A stretch of DNA of 64,000 nucleotides from NCBI RefSeq assembly GCF_002845985.1, contig NZ_PDFK01000003.1, positions 620,001 to 684,000 on the forward strand, given 5' to 3'. Under the pieces are notes generated by a model, which saw only the letters and a list, made by a program, of their open reading frames with translations, ran no database searches and was not told where the DNA came from. Positions 10,667 through 18,884 of this stretch are shown here, in pieces; the first letter of the stretch is position 1; each line of letters begins with the position of its first letter. The DNA is from Lysinibacillus fusiformis. GTDB taxonomy: Bacteria > Bacillota > Bacilli > Bacillales_A > Planococcaceae. Made by a program: the position numbers and the translations under genes.

Positions 10667-11381
10667 AATATTTATCCTCCTCTAATATCAGATTATTCAA
10701 AAAATATTTTTCTAAGGCCGAAAACTCTTTTATCTTTAGTTGTTGCTCTGATGGAAATTCATTCATTTTACTGCATACGGAAATTTTATAACCATTAATC
10801 AAGTTATATTGCTTGAAATAATAAGGATAAGGACTAATATTTTGTTCAATTGAAATTTCATTATTACTAGTCTCTATGGAGAAAGAATCTAAAGGAATGC
10901 TTAAACCTAATCCAATATTTTTCACAAAAGCTTCCTTCAAAGTCCATAAATCATAAAAATGTTCTTTTTTCCTTTCAGTTGGCGTTTGTTTGTACGAAGC
11001 GTATTCTATACGTGAAAAATAATTTTTAATTATTTCATCATCGTAATTAGCTTTCATCTCTTCAATATCAATTCCTACATCACAATTGCCAATGACACAT
11101 ATGACCCATTCACCTGAATGAGAAATGTTAAATTCATAATCTCCATTGATACAGTATGGCTTCCCATATGTATTCGTTTGGATATTTATTTCAGAAGGAT
11201 GACATTTTAAATGCTTCATCAATAAATATTTCATCAACAATTCAGCTATTAAGGATCTATATGCATCTATTTTATTTAAGTAAGCTTCTATTCTTCTTGC
11301 TTTTTTTGTACATACAAAATTCATTAGTTCAGAATAATTCGAAATATGTACAGGTACTTTAATTAAACAAATTTCTATCAC
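10659..11381 (-). CDS. Sfp-type 4'-phosphopantetheinyl transferase
   Basis: A 240-residue Sfp-family enzyme that moves the phosphopantetheine arm of CoA onto the serine of carrier domains. Family hallmarks are visible: GKPY, FNISHSG, the Mg-binding GIDIEE and WTLKEAFVK. It should activate the ACP and PCP domains of the adjacent megasynthase. The start is GTG at 11381, with a GGGGG stretch eight bases upstream. It is the first gene of the operon, about 100 bases downstream of a good sigma-A promoter at 11485-11513. Its stop overlaps the start of the PKS-NRPS by eight bases. Confidence 0.93.
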   Translation of the reverse strand: MIEICLIKVPVHISNYSELMNFVCTKKARRIEAYLNKIDAYRSLIAELLMKYLLMKHLKCHPSEINIQTNTYGKPYCINGDYEFNISHSGEWVICVIGNCDVGIDIEEMKANYDDEIIKNYFSRIEYASYKQTPTERKKEHFYDLWTLKEAFVKNIGLGLSIPLDSFSIETSNNEISIEQNISPYPYYFKQYNLINGYKISVCSKMNEFPSEQQLKIKEFSALEKYFLNNLILEEDKYYE

Positions 11382-11484
11382 ATATCACGCCCCCAAAATG
11401 TTCTCCACAACCCCAGAGTAAAAATTCCTTAAAATTACATTAAAGGATATTTACTTATAAAAATAAATCTATTTTCCAATTACA

Positions 11485-11513
11485 ATATTAAACACCCTGG
11501 AATAAATAGTCAA
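11485..11513 (-). promoter_or_regulatory. Sigma-A promoter of the PPTase/PKS-NRPS operon
   Basis: On the minus strand TTGACT (11513-11508), a 17-base spacer and TAATAT (11490-11485). Transcription would start near 11478, giving a leader of about 100 nt before the PPTase GTG. By-eye match to the vegetative consensus only. Confidence 0.6.
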
Positions 11514-11623
11514 TAAATAAACTGCCTTATTTTATAAAAAATACCAATTATGTTATATTTACCATTCGTTGTTCTTAGTCTATGAGTATTTACATAGAGT
11601 CTTGTTAGAACTACTAAAAATCA

Positions 11624-11660
11624 TAAAAAAAAAAGGATTCTTCCCTATAGAAGTCCTTTT
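11624..11660 (-). terminator. Intrinsic terminator after the TRIC-family gene
   Basis: Arms AAAAGGA-CTTC (with a two-base bulge) around a six-base loop. On the minus strand the hairpin is followed by about ten U. It lies some 210 bases beyond the stop of the gene at 11872. Confidence 0.65.
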
Positions 11661-11871
11661 AAAACAAAATTATACTATGTTGATATGTATGTTTATTAGG
11701 AAGTTTTCTATACCCAACACATTCAATCACTCAGATTAATTTCCAATACAAATCAGCAGAAGAATATTCTTCATAAAGAAACACAACATACTAAATTGAA
11801 CAGCTTAAAACATTCCTTCAATCACCTACTTTCAGTGTCCTGCTAAAAAACTTGGACAAGTCCAACAATTT

Positions 11872-12450
11872 TTAAGGAAGCTTCAATTTATTATTCACAG
11901 ATAACATACGGATGATCACAATCAAAATAACAATGACTGACAATTGAAGTGGGCTGCTCCACCCTGCCCAGATGCAAAGCCCACACAAAAATGTTAAGAC
12001 AGCATGGATTTCTTCTCTTAGTGCGAGCGGCGTTCTCCCCGCTAACAAATCTCGGATCATGCCACCGCCAACACCAGTAAACATAGAAGCTAGAATAATA
12101 ATACCTAGATCATGATGGAGGCTTTGCGCTAACAATCCTTCTTGTATTGCAAAGGAAGCAAGGCCAATCGAATCAAAGAAATAGCCCCAGCGGTTCCAGT
12201 GATGAATCCAATTCCTTTTGACAAATAAAATAGTCGTCAGCGTGACTAAAACAACTAATAAGGATTGCCGCTCCCATATATCTGATACTGGTATATCCAG
12301 TACGACGTTGCGAATAATGGAACCTCCATAAGATGTAGTAAGTCCAAGCACAAATATACCAATAAAAGAATATTTGGCCTGTAACGCAACAAATGCGCCA
12401 CTTATCGCATAAGCAATAATACCAATGACATGTAATACTGACCAGGTCAC
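11872..12450 (-). CDS. TRIC/UPF0126 family membrane protein (YvgT-like)
   Basis: From GTG 12450 this gives 192 residues, nearly all hydrophobic, with six to seven membrane segments. The duplicated glycine-rich motifs GGSIIRN and GGGMIRDL are typical of UPF0126/TRIC cation channels. The frame is open 43 codons further upstream, but that extension would run through a terminator hairpin, and family members start at a TWSVL-like motif. GTG 12450 has AGAGGAG nine bases upstream, so I prefer it. The channel or transport substrate is not established from sequence. The gene follows the molybdate-type regulator gene on the same strand but is separated from it by a strong terminator. Confidence 0.85.
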   Translation of the reverse strand: MTWSVLHVIGIIAYAISGAFVALQAKYSFIGIFVLGLTTSYGGSIIRNVVLDIPVSDIWERQSLLVVLVTLTTILFVKRNWIHHWNRWGYFFDSIGLASFAIQEGLLAQSLHHDLGIIILASMFTGVGGGMIRDLLAGRTPLALREEIHAVLTFLCGLCIWAGWSSPLQLSVIVILIVIIRMLSVNNKLKLP

Positions 12451-12490
12451 ATGATTCAACTCCTCTTTTTTATACCTATATACATAAAAA

Positions 12491-12544
12491 AGCCCATCAT
12501 AAAATAGTTGCGTGGTTACTACGCAAGCTATTTTATGATGGGCT
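12491..12544 (-). terminator. Very long terminator hairpin in front of the TRIC gene
   Basis: Arms of 23-24 bases (AGCCCATCATAAAATAG plus TTGCGT on the plus strand) pair with a single bulged base around a seven-base loop. On the minus strand the hairpin is followed by six U. It ends the upstream regulator transcript, but only about 40 bases separate it from the TRIC start codon, so it may also act as an attenuator (see findings). Confidence 0.8.
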
Positions 12545-12701
12545 AATATTCTAGCAGTTTTACCTACTAATTTATCCATCTCACCATATATACGTTCAAA
12601 ATTCCATAGAAGCTATGCAATATTACTATGACATAACGACCATAAAATTTCCCAGTAAAATTATAATCGATTTCGTTGTTAAACTCAATATAAAATTTTG
12701 A

Positions 12702-13622
12702 TTACAGTGTTTCATACATAATTTGGCCCATTTGGGAAATGTCATAATCACCTAATGCAGCCACCTCAGCTTGGAAATCTGGTGCGTTTAAAATTTCCTT
12801 CACCGCCTCAATTAGTTGTTGATTTTCAGGCGTTTTTAATAACACAATGTCGTAACGCTCTCTGACAGCGGGTATAAAATCGACAGGGATGAGCTTGGCG
12901 ATTTTTTCAATCCCAATTCCAACGTCTGCATATCCATTTGCTACAGCAGAGGCAACGTCGAGGTGGCTCATTTCTTCATGGGTATACCCTTTAATCATGG
13001 ATGGTGCGATTTCATGAATACGCAATTGCTCGTCTAGTAAAGTGCGAGCACCTGAGCCTTTCTCACGATTAATAAATGTAAATGACTTTGTTTTAAAATC
13101 TTCAAATGTGTGGATTTGCAATGGATTCCCTTTTTGAACATAAAAACCTGCTCTACGTGATACAACATTGATGAGGACAAAGGCATGACTCACAAAGATT
13201 TTTTTTACATAAGGCGTATTATAATCTCCTGTATCTCCATCAAACATATGTAAACTCGCAATATTACAGTCGCCATGATACATCGCCATGACACCATTAA
13301 AACTACCTTCATGTGAACGTAATACTTTCATTGTTTGTCTTTTCTCAAGATATTTTGCTACTATATCCAACACTAAATCTTGCCCACTAATAATAATTTT
13401 CGACTGATTTTTAGGTGAAGTAGCTACAGGGGACATAGCTGGAGTGGTACCTGTTTTACGTTTTTGTATATAGGCTTGCAAGTCCGCACGATCTACTCGC
13501 ATTTGCCGCCCCACACGGAAAACTGGCAAATCTCCCTTTTTCACCAAATCATAAATGGTTAATTTCGAAACCTTTAATAATTGTGCAACCTCTTCAATCG
13601 TATAGGATTGATCTTGTGACAT
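12702..13622 (-). CDS. HTH/PBP-like transcriptional regulator, probable molybdate regulator (YvgK-like)
   Basis: A 306-residue protein. Residues about 6-55 are an excisionase/MerR-like helix-turn-helix (TIEEVAQLLKVSKLTIYDL, VGRQMRVDRADL). Residues about 75-300 are a type-2 periplasmic-binding-protein-like domain (PF12727 type) as found in oxyanion-responsive regulators. It is divergent from modA, and the intergenic region holds two copies of one palindromic site. The arrangement matches the yvgK-yvgL-yvgM locus of Bacillus subtilis. In Firmicutes this fusion takes the place that ModE holds in proteobacteria. Sensing of molybdate or Moco is inferred from domain and context. Confidence 0.85.
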   Translation of the reverse strand: MSQDQSYTIEEVAQLLKVSKLTIYDLVKKGDLPVFRVGRQMRVDRADLQAYIQKRKTGTTPAMSPVATSPKNQSKIIISGQDLVLDIVAKYLEKRQTMKVLRSHEGSFNGVMAMYHGDCNIASLHMFDGDTGDYNTPYVKKIFVSHAFVLINVVSRRAGFYVQKGNPLQIHTFEDFKTKSFTFINREKGSGARTLLDEQLRIHEIAPSMIKGYTHEEMSHLDVASAVANGYADVGIGIEKIAKLIPVDFIPAVRERYDIVLLKTPENQQLIEAVKEILNAPDFQAEVAALGDYDISQMGQIMYETL

Positions 13623-13722
13623 ATAAACATTCTCCTCCTATAAACCTCTCTTTACATGGTAACGCATTTATAGCTTGATGAACATCTTGAAATTTTCTTC
13701 CAACACTATCTTTCTTTTTTAC

Positions 13723-13768
13723 TTATAACTGATTATAATTAGCTATGTCTTGTTATAACGAGTTATAA
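13723..13768. promoter_or_regulatory. Two tandem TTATAA-N4-TTATAA operators
   Basis: Site 1 at 13723-13738 (TTATAACTGATTATAA) and site 2 at 13753-13768 (TTATAACGAGTTATAA) share the same design and lie exactly 30 bases apart, about three helical turns. They sit between the divergent regulator gene and modA; site 2 ends two bases before the modA ribosome site. They are the likely binding sites of the HTH/PBP-like regulator. Confidence 0.65.
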
Positions 13769-13784
13769 AAGGAGTACAATCATA

Positions 13785-14570
13785 GTGAAAAAATTTTATA
13801 GTTTATTTGCGACACTATTATTACTAGTTGGTCTATTAGTAGGCTGTGGTAACCAAGAAAAAGAGGTGGCAGCAAACAAACCCGTTGAATTAACAATTTC
13901 TGCAGCAGCAAGTTTACAGGATGCCTTAGAAGAGCTTAAAACAACTTATGAAGAAGAGCATGATACGATTAAAATCCTCTATAACTTTGGTGGTTCAGGT
14001 GCATTGCAACAGCAAATTTTACAGGGTGCTCCTGCAGATCTTTTCTTTTCTGCAGCGGAAGATAAATTCGATGCACTTGTAGAGAAAGAAATGATTGATC
14101 AAAAGCAAGGAACGGATCTTTTAGCGAATGAATTAGTCTTAATCGTTCCAAAAGACAATGAAAAACAAATCCAATCCTTCGAAGATTTACAACAAGCAGA
14201 GAAAATCGCGCTCGGTACACCTGAAACGGTTCCTGCTGGACAGTATGGTGTGGACACATTAAAGCATATGCAACTTTGGGATTCACTTGAATCTAAAGTG
14301 GTGTATACAAAAGACGTTCGTCAAGTACTTACGTACACAGAAACAGAAAATGTGGATGCAGGAATCGTCTATAAAACGGATGCCCTAGTATCTGATAAAG
14401 TCGATGTCATTGCAACTGCAGATGATGCTACACACGCACCAATTATTTATCCTGTAGGTGTGCTAAAAGCGAGTAAGCATGCGCAAGAAGCAGAAGATTT
14501 TTATCACTTTTTACAAAGTGATGAGGCTATGAATGTCTTTAAAAAGTATGGGTTTAAAGGAGCTCAATAA
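13785..14570 (+). CDS. modA: Molybdate ABC transporter, substrate-binding lipoprotein ModA
   Basis: A 261-residue precursor with a lipoprotein signal ending LLVGC (lipid-modified Cys21). It is followed by a ModA-type binding fold with the ISAAASLQDAL, FGGSGAL, ADLFFSA and GTPETVPAGQYG motifs. It captures molybdate or tungstate outside the membrane. The start is GTG with AAAGGAG ten bases upstream. modB starts three bases after its stop. Divergent from the regulator gene and likely controlled through the paired operators just upstream. Confidence 0.95.
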   Translation: MKKFYSLFATLLLLVGLLVGCGNQEKEVAANKPVELTISAAASLQDALEELKTTYEEEHDTIKILYNFGGSGALQQQILQGAPADLFFSAAEDKFDALVEKEMIDQKQGTDLLANELVLIVPKDNEKQIQSFEDLQQAEKIALGTPETVPAGQYGVDTLKHMQLWDSLESKVVYTKDVRQVLTYTETENVDAGIVYKTDALVSDKVDVIATADDATHAPIIYPVGVLKASKHAQEAEDFYHFLQSDEAMNVFKKYGFKGAQ

Positions 14571-14573
14571 AAA

Positions 14574-15230
14574 ATGAGTACCGATTTCTGGTCTCCACTT
14601 AGACTTTCCATTGAGATTGCCTTCGTCGCAGGCATTATCGCGATCATAGCAGGTATTTTCATGGGCAAATGGATGGCAACCCACCATTTTAAAGGCAAGC
14701 TAGTACTAGAAACCGTATTATTGTTACCCTTAGTATTACCTCCTACTGTAGTAGGCTTCCTGCTCATCGTCATTTTCGGGAAAAATAGTCTATTAGGAAA
14801 TTTTATTATTTGGCTATTCGATCAGCCCGTCATGTTCACATGGTGGGCGGCGGTTATCGCTTCTACCATTGTTGCCTTTCCATTAATGTATCAATCGGCT
14901 AAAACAGGCTTTGCCTCTGTTGATCGCGATATTGAACATGCGGCACGTGTGGATGGGGCTAATGAACGGCAGGTCTTTCTTTTTGTATCAATTCCTCTTG
15001 CATTAAAGGCACTCGTGTCTGGCGGGATTTTAAGCTTCACTCGAGCTTTAGGTGAATTTGGGGCTACCTTAATGTTTGCGGGGAATATTCCAGGGAAAAC
15101 ACAAACAACACCGCTCGCTATTTATATGGCGATTGATGCGGGTAACATGACCCTTGCCTGGACATGGGTTTTGTGCATGATGGCTATTTCCTTCCTTTTG
15201 CTACTTAGCATTCATCTTCTAAAAGTATAA
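14574..15230 (+). CDS. modB: Molybdate ABC transporter permease ModB
   Basis: 218 residues with five to six membrane segments and the ABC-ATPase docking motif EHAARVDGANERQVF near residues 122-136. It forms the channel for molybdate delivered by ModA. The start ATG is three bases after the modA stop. No modC ATPase gene follows; the operon stops in a strong terminator. The same lack of an adjacent ATPase is seen in the B. subtilis yvgL-yvgM locus, so the ATPase may be supplied from elsewhere. Confidence 0.94.
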   Translation: MSTDFWSPLRLSIEIAFVAGIIAIIAGIFMGKWMATHHFKGKLVLETVLLLPLVLPPTVVGFLLIVIFGKNSLLGNFIIWLFDQPVMFTWWAAVIASTIVAFPLMYQSAKTGFASVDRDIEHAARVDGANERQVFLFVSIPLALKALVSGGILSFTRALGEFGATLMFAGNIPGKTQTTPLAIYMAIDAGNMTLAWTWVLCMMAISFLLLLSIHLLKV

Positions 15231-15265
15231 AAGAGGTAGTTGGTTCAATCCAACTACCTCTTTTT
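15231..15265. terminator. Bidirectional terminator between modB and moaD
   Basis: A perfect 13-base stem AAGAGGTAGTTGG with a six-base loop. U tracts are possible in both directions. It serves the convergent modAB and moaD transcripts. Confidence 0.9.
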
Positions 15266-15266
15266 C

Positions 15267-15500
15267 TCATCCCCCACTGATAGGTGGAATAAAAGCGATT
15301 GTGTCACCAGACTTAATGATCGTTGTATCCGTTGCAAATTCCTCATTAATCGCTGTCATCATTTGCTGTAATGATAGCTGTGGATAGTGCTGTTCCATCC
15401 ACTCTTTCAATTCAGCCACTGTCACATCTGACAGCTCTACAGTTAGCTTAGGCGTACCAACTGCTTCCTGCAAGTGAGCAAATAATAAGATATTAATCAC
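15267..15500 (-). CDS. moaD: Molybdopterin synthase sulfur-carrier subunit MoaD
   Basis: 77 residues with the ubiquitin-like fold signature and the essential C-terminal Gly-Gly (PPISGG), which is adenylated by MoeB and converted to a thiocarboxylate. I start it at GTG 15500, which has AAGGAGG six bases upstream and gives the usual family length. A longer frame to 15548 would overlap moaE needlessly. The chosen start overlaps the moaE stop by eight bases. Last gene of the run moeB-moeA-mobB-moaE-moaD. Confidence 0.92.
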   Translation of the reverse strand: MINILLFAHLQEAVGTPKLTVELSDVTVAELKEWMEQHYPQLSLQQMMTAINEEFATDTTIIKSGDTIAFIPPISGG

Positions 15501-15972
15501 GATTTTCCTCCTTCTGAATGCCTGGTTCCCCTTGCGGATAGGGGACATTTTCTAATTGATCGCCAATCCATTCCGTACCGTCCTCCCAATGCTCTTTTTT
15601 CCATATTGGCACAATTTGCTTAATACGGTCAATCGCATACTCATTCGCCATGTAAGCGACTTTACGATGTGGTGATGATACGGCAATGACTACAGCAATA
15701 TCAGCAATATCTAAATGACCTACACGATGGGTAATGGCTACTTTCGCTTCTGGCCACTGCTCTTGTATTTCCTGCGCAATTTGTTCAAACATTTTAATGG
15801 CCATCGCAGGATAAGCTTGATATTCCAAGTGCAATGTTTTTTTACCATTTGTGATTTCACGCACGGTGCCAATGAACAGTGTAATGGCTCCAGCATTTCG
15901 ACTCAGAACCTTTTGTCTAACTTCCTCTACATCAATGGGTTTATTGATAACTTCAAATAACGCTGTCGTCAT
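15493..15972 (-). CDS. moaE: Molybdopterin synthase catalytic subunit MoaE
   Basis: 159 residues from ATG 15972, which has AGGAGAG six bases upstream and forms an ATGA overlap with the mobB stop. MoaE converts precursor Z (cPMP) into molybdopterin using MoaD thiocarboxylate. Family motifs seen: GAITLFIGTVR, LEYQAYPAMA, THRVGHL, SSPHRKVAY and PIWKKE. Its end overlaps moaD, so the two subunits are probably translated in coupled fashion. Confidence 0.95.
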   Translation of the reverse strand: MTTALFEVINKPIDVEEVRQKVLSRNAGAITLFIGTVREITNGKKTLHLEYQAYPAMAIKMFEQIAQEIQEQWPEAKVAITHRVGHLDIADIAVVIAVSSPHRKVAYMANEYAIDRIKQIVPIWKKEHWEDGTEWIGDQLENVPYPQGEPGIQKEENRD

Positions 15973-16493
15973 GATTCTCTCCTCATTTCCTTCCATAAAA
16001 ACTCCATATATTGCGCTTCTTCATGTATCGAAAAGGCTGGGACAGTGGGTGAGGAATCCAGTGGATAACTTGGCCAATAGAGCACACAAATGATCTGAGA
16101 TACTTGCTGTAATAAAGCTTGATCCTGTGCAGTTCGTACAAGCACAACCTTCGGATAATGTTCATTTTTATACCCTTCAACCAGAATGATATCCATTGGA
16201 AGCGACGCATAAAGCGCAAGTATTTGAGACAGTTGCCAGCTATTTTGCTGAATACTCATACGTAAAGTACCCTCCCCCTCCACTGCTGTGACACTCGCAC
16301 CTGCCAGCTCATGTCGACTACTATCCTTCGAAGCTTCTATCATCGGCACACCACCGTGACCATGATGTTTGATGGTTCCTACTCTTAACCCTTCCGTTGT
16401 CCCTCTCTTAATCAATTGCTCCATCAATGTCGTCTTACCACTATTTTGATAGCCAACTATCTGTAAGATTTTTCGATGTTGTCCCAAGGCCAC
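15969..16493 (-). CDS. mobB: Molybdopterin-guanine dinucleotide biosynthesis GTPase MobB
   Basis: 174 residues starting close to a P-loop (GYQNSGKTT), followed by GTIKHHGHGG, as in MobB, the accessory GTP-binding partner of MobA in forming the guanine dinucleotide cofactor needed by formate dehydrogenases. The annotated start is GTG 16493; a TTG two codons later has better spacing from AAGGAA, so the exact start is uncertain. It overlaps the 3' end of moeA by about 37 bases. Confidence 0.92.
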   Translation of the reverse strand: MALGQHRKILQIVGYQNSGKTTLMEQLIKRGTTEGLRVGTIKHHGHGGVPMIEASKDSSRHELAGASVTAVEGEGTLRMSIQQNSWQLSQILALYASLPMDIILVEGYKNEHYPKVVLVRTAQDQALLQQVSQIICVLYWPSYPLDSSPTVPAFSIHEEAQYMEFLWKEMRRES

Positions 16494-17746
16494 TCACTTC
16501 CTTGCAAATCTTCTAACAATAAGACCGTTACTGACATGCCTTTTTCATAGCCACGCGAGCCACCTGGTAAAACGATGAACGCATTAGCTGATGCTAAAGA
16601 GGAAACTGCACTCGACTTATCAAAACCAGATGGCACAGCCACTAACTGACCTTTTTCATAATAAGCATGTGCTCTTACAAAGCGTGTAAATGGATTAGCC
16701 TTTGTGAAATCCTTACCTAAAATAGCTTGCTCTCTACGTAAATGGGGCTGTGAATTACTGTAGGCAGTGCGAATAATCGGACGTACAAACAGCTCAAAGC
16801 CAACATAGCAAGCTGAAGGATTTCCAGAAAGTCCAAATAATAATTGTCCCTCTCGAGCAGCTACTGTAGTCACACTACCTGGGCGCATTGCCACTTTGTT
16901 AAACAATACCTTTGCATTTATCGCTTCGTAAATGGCTGGTAAGTAATCGTAATCCCCTACGGAAACGCCACCCGTTGTAATTAACATATCAACTTCCTGT
17001 AAAGCTTTTTCAACATTCTCAATACATAATTCAAGATCATCGCTAAACTTGCCAAAATATTTAACTTCTGCTCCAGCGCGCTCAATTTGAGCCATCATCA
17101 TATACGCATTACTATTGCGAATTTTGCCTGGCTGTAAAGGTTCACCGGGATCTAGTAATTCGCTACCAGTGGCCATCACACCAATGACTGTTTTACGAAA
17201 AACAGGTACTTGTTCATAACCAAAAGTAGCGAGTAAGGCCATCACCCCTGGATTAATATATTGACCTTTTTCAATGAGAACAGCGCCTTGCTGCACATCT
17301 TCCCCTTTATACGAAATATTGGTCCCCGCTTCAAAATTCCGTTTAATCGACATACACATTTGTTGATTTTCTTCGAAAGTATGGGTTAATTCTAGCATGA
17401 CTACTGCATCACACCCTTGTGGGATTGGCGCACCTGTCATTATGCGGACAGCTTGTCTATGACCAACTACTTCGTCATAGACATAGCCTGCGCCAATTTC
17501 CCCCACAACCTGAAAGCGGACTGGATGTTCTGAGGAGGCTTCTTTACTATCAATGGAGCGAATAGCGTAACCATCATAAGGAGAACGATCAAATGCGGGC
17601 ACATCATGATCAGCTCGAACAGCTTCTGCTATAAAACGTCCATGGGCCTGTGTTAATGGTACAAGCTCTTTTTTTGCTGGGAAGGCATAGTCCATTACAC
17701 GATGAACCGCTTCTGCCACAGGGATTGGTTGTCTTTTTTCTATCAT
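16457..17746 (-). CDS. moeA: Molybdopterin molybdenumtransferase MoeA
   Basis: 429 residues from ATG 17746, which follows AAAGGAG by eight bases; the upstream GTG at 17755 lies inside that ribosome site. MoeA inserts molybdenum into adenylated molybdopterin. Motifs seen: the early VPAFDRSPYDGYA, MTGAPIPQGCDAVVM, TTGGVSVGDYDY and GLSGNPSACYVGFE. It lies downstream of moeB (13-base gap) and overlaps mobB. Confidence 0.96.
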   Translation of the reverse strand: MIEKRQPIPVAEAVHRVMDYAFPAKKELVPLTQAHGRFIAEAVRADHDVPAFDRSPYDGYAIRSIDSKEASSEHPVRFQVVGEIGAGYVYDEVVGHRQAVRIMTGAPIPQGCDAVVMLELTHTFEENQQMCMSIKRNFEAGTNISYKGEDVQQGAVLIEKGQYINPGVMALLATFGYEQVPVFRKTVIGVMATGSELLDPGEPLQPGKIRNSNAYMMMAQIERAGAEVKYFGKFSDDLELCIENVEKALQEVDMLITTGGVSVGDYDYLPAIYEAINAKVLFNKVAMRPGSVTTVAAREGQLLFGLSGNPSACYVGFELFVRPIIRTAYSNSQPHLRREQAILGKDFTKANPFTRFVRAHAYYEKGQLVAVPSGFDKSSAVSSLASANAFIVLPGGSRGYEKGMSVTVLLLEDLQGSEWPWDNIEKSYR

Positions 17747-17759
17747 TTGGCACACTCCT

Positions 17760-18776
17760 TTATCCTAATAAACGATAATAAATGCTTTTCGCTTTTTCTA
17801 TATTTTGTATACCATGTATCACTACGCGCCCATCCTGGAAAATCACAATTCGGTAATCATCAGCTTGGCAGGAAAGCAAATAAGGATTTACCTGAATTTC
17901 ACCATAGGGACGAAGCTGATTTGCCAACTGCTCGAACGAATAGTGAATTGGCTTCGGAGGGCGTATTTGTACTGCGTCTCGTCCACAAAGTATCTGTAAT
18001 TTAGTTTGATTTTCATAGGATAAATAAGGGTATGTTGGTTGATTGCCACAAGATGGACAATCAGCTTGCCGTATTTTTTCCACATTGATTTCATAGTGTT
18101 GATTTTGCCAAACATCAAACGTTAAATAGCTTTTTCGCAAGGCTTTCTCATCACCAACGAGCAATTTTAAAACCTCTGCCACTTGATAAGCTGCAACGAT
18201 TTGAACTGTTGGGCTAATAATACCTACCGTATCACAAGTCATTCCTGTATGTGGCATGACATGTAACAAGCAATGCAAACATGGTGTTTTGCCTGGTACA
18301 ATCGTATAGGTCGCACCATAACTACCAACGCAAGAACCATATACCCAGGGAATACGAGACTTTTGTGCAAGGTCATTCATGAGAAAACGGACATCAAAAT
18401 TATCGGTTGCATCGACCATCACATCGACATCTTCTAATAATGGCAGCAAGGACTCTGTACAAGCGTCCATAATAGCAGTATTGATTTCTATCTCTGAGTT
18501 GATGCTGTGAAGTCTTGTTTTAGCTGCGATGACTTTTGGCATTTTTTCTTGTGCATCTAGCTCTGTATATAGTTGCTGTCTTTGTAAATTACTCCACTCT
18601 ACGTAATCACGATCAATGAGGGTCAGCTTGCCAATACCAGCGCGCACAAGTGCTTCTGCGCTAGCACTCCCTAATGCACCTACACCAATGATTAGGACGT
18701 GTTTTTGTTGAATGGACTGCTGCCCTGTTTGTCCGATGGGATGAAATAATTGTTGTCTAGAATATCTATTTTGCAT
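17760..18776 (-). CDS. moeB: Molybdopterin-synthase adenylyltransferase MoeB/ThiF family
   Basis: 338 residues. An N-terminal Rossmann ATP-binding motif (GVGALGSASAEAL), the E1-type motifs DRDYVEWSNLQRQ and DATDNFDVRF, and the Cys pairs CLHC and CPSC for zinc are visible. It adenylates the MoaD C-terminus. The final 90 residues form an extra domain and may resemble a short rhodanese-like or ThiS-like tail; I cannot assign it. First gene of the minus-strand Moco run, divergent from moaB. It could also serve thiamine sulfur transfer, but context favours Moco. Confidence 0.92.
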   Translation of the reverse strand: MQNRYSRQQLFHPIGQTGQQSIQQKHVLIIGVGALGSASAEALVRAGIGKLTLIDRDYVEWSNLQRQQLYTELDAQEKMPKVIAAKTRLHSINSEIEINTAIMDACTESLLPLLEDVDVMVDATDNFDVRFLMNDLAQKSRIPWVYGSCVGSYGATYTIVPGKTPCLHCLLHVMPHTGMTCDTVGIISPTVQIVAAYQVAEVLKLLVGDEKALRKSYLTFDVWQNQHYEINVEKIRQADCPSCGNQPTYPYLSYENQTKLQILCGRDAVQIRPPKPIHYSFEQLANQLRPYGEIQVNPYLLSCQADDYRIVIFQDGRVVIHGIQNIEKAKSIYYRLLG

Positions 18777-18809
18777 AAGTATGAGGCCTTTCTTTCTTTG
18801 AATTTTCGT

Positions 18810-18837
18810 TTGACCTTTTCATTTATAGCATTATAAT
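18810..18837 (+). promoter_or_regulatory. Sigma-A promoter of moaB-mobA-moaC
   Basis: TTGACC (18810-18815), a 16-base spacer and TATAAT (18832-18837), about 48 bases before the moaB GTG. By-eye consensus match. Confidence 0.6.
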
Positions 18838-18884
18838 AAAAGCAATGTTTTTCAGCAAAATACGTTTGAAGGAGGTCTTTTACT

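Larger units (their letters stand above)
11382..11871. other. Intergenic region upstream of the biosynthetic operon
   Basis: No gene seen in these 490 AT-rich bases. They hold the probable operon promoter (11485-11513, minus) and a terminator (11624-11660, minus) for the TRIC-family gene on the right. No riboswitch fold was recognised. Confidence 0.6.

Noticed and set aside
12451..12579. N-terminal extension of the TRIC-family protein (43 extra codons)
   Set aside because: The extension reads straight through a terminator hairpin, and the family starts at the TWSVL-like motif; GTG 12450 has a good ribosome site.
13969..14286. 105-codon minus-strand frame inside modA
   Set aside because: Antisense shadow of a clear modA gene; no ribosome site and no domain.
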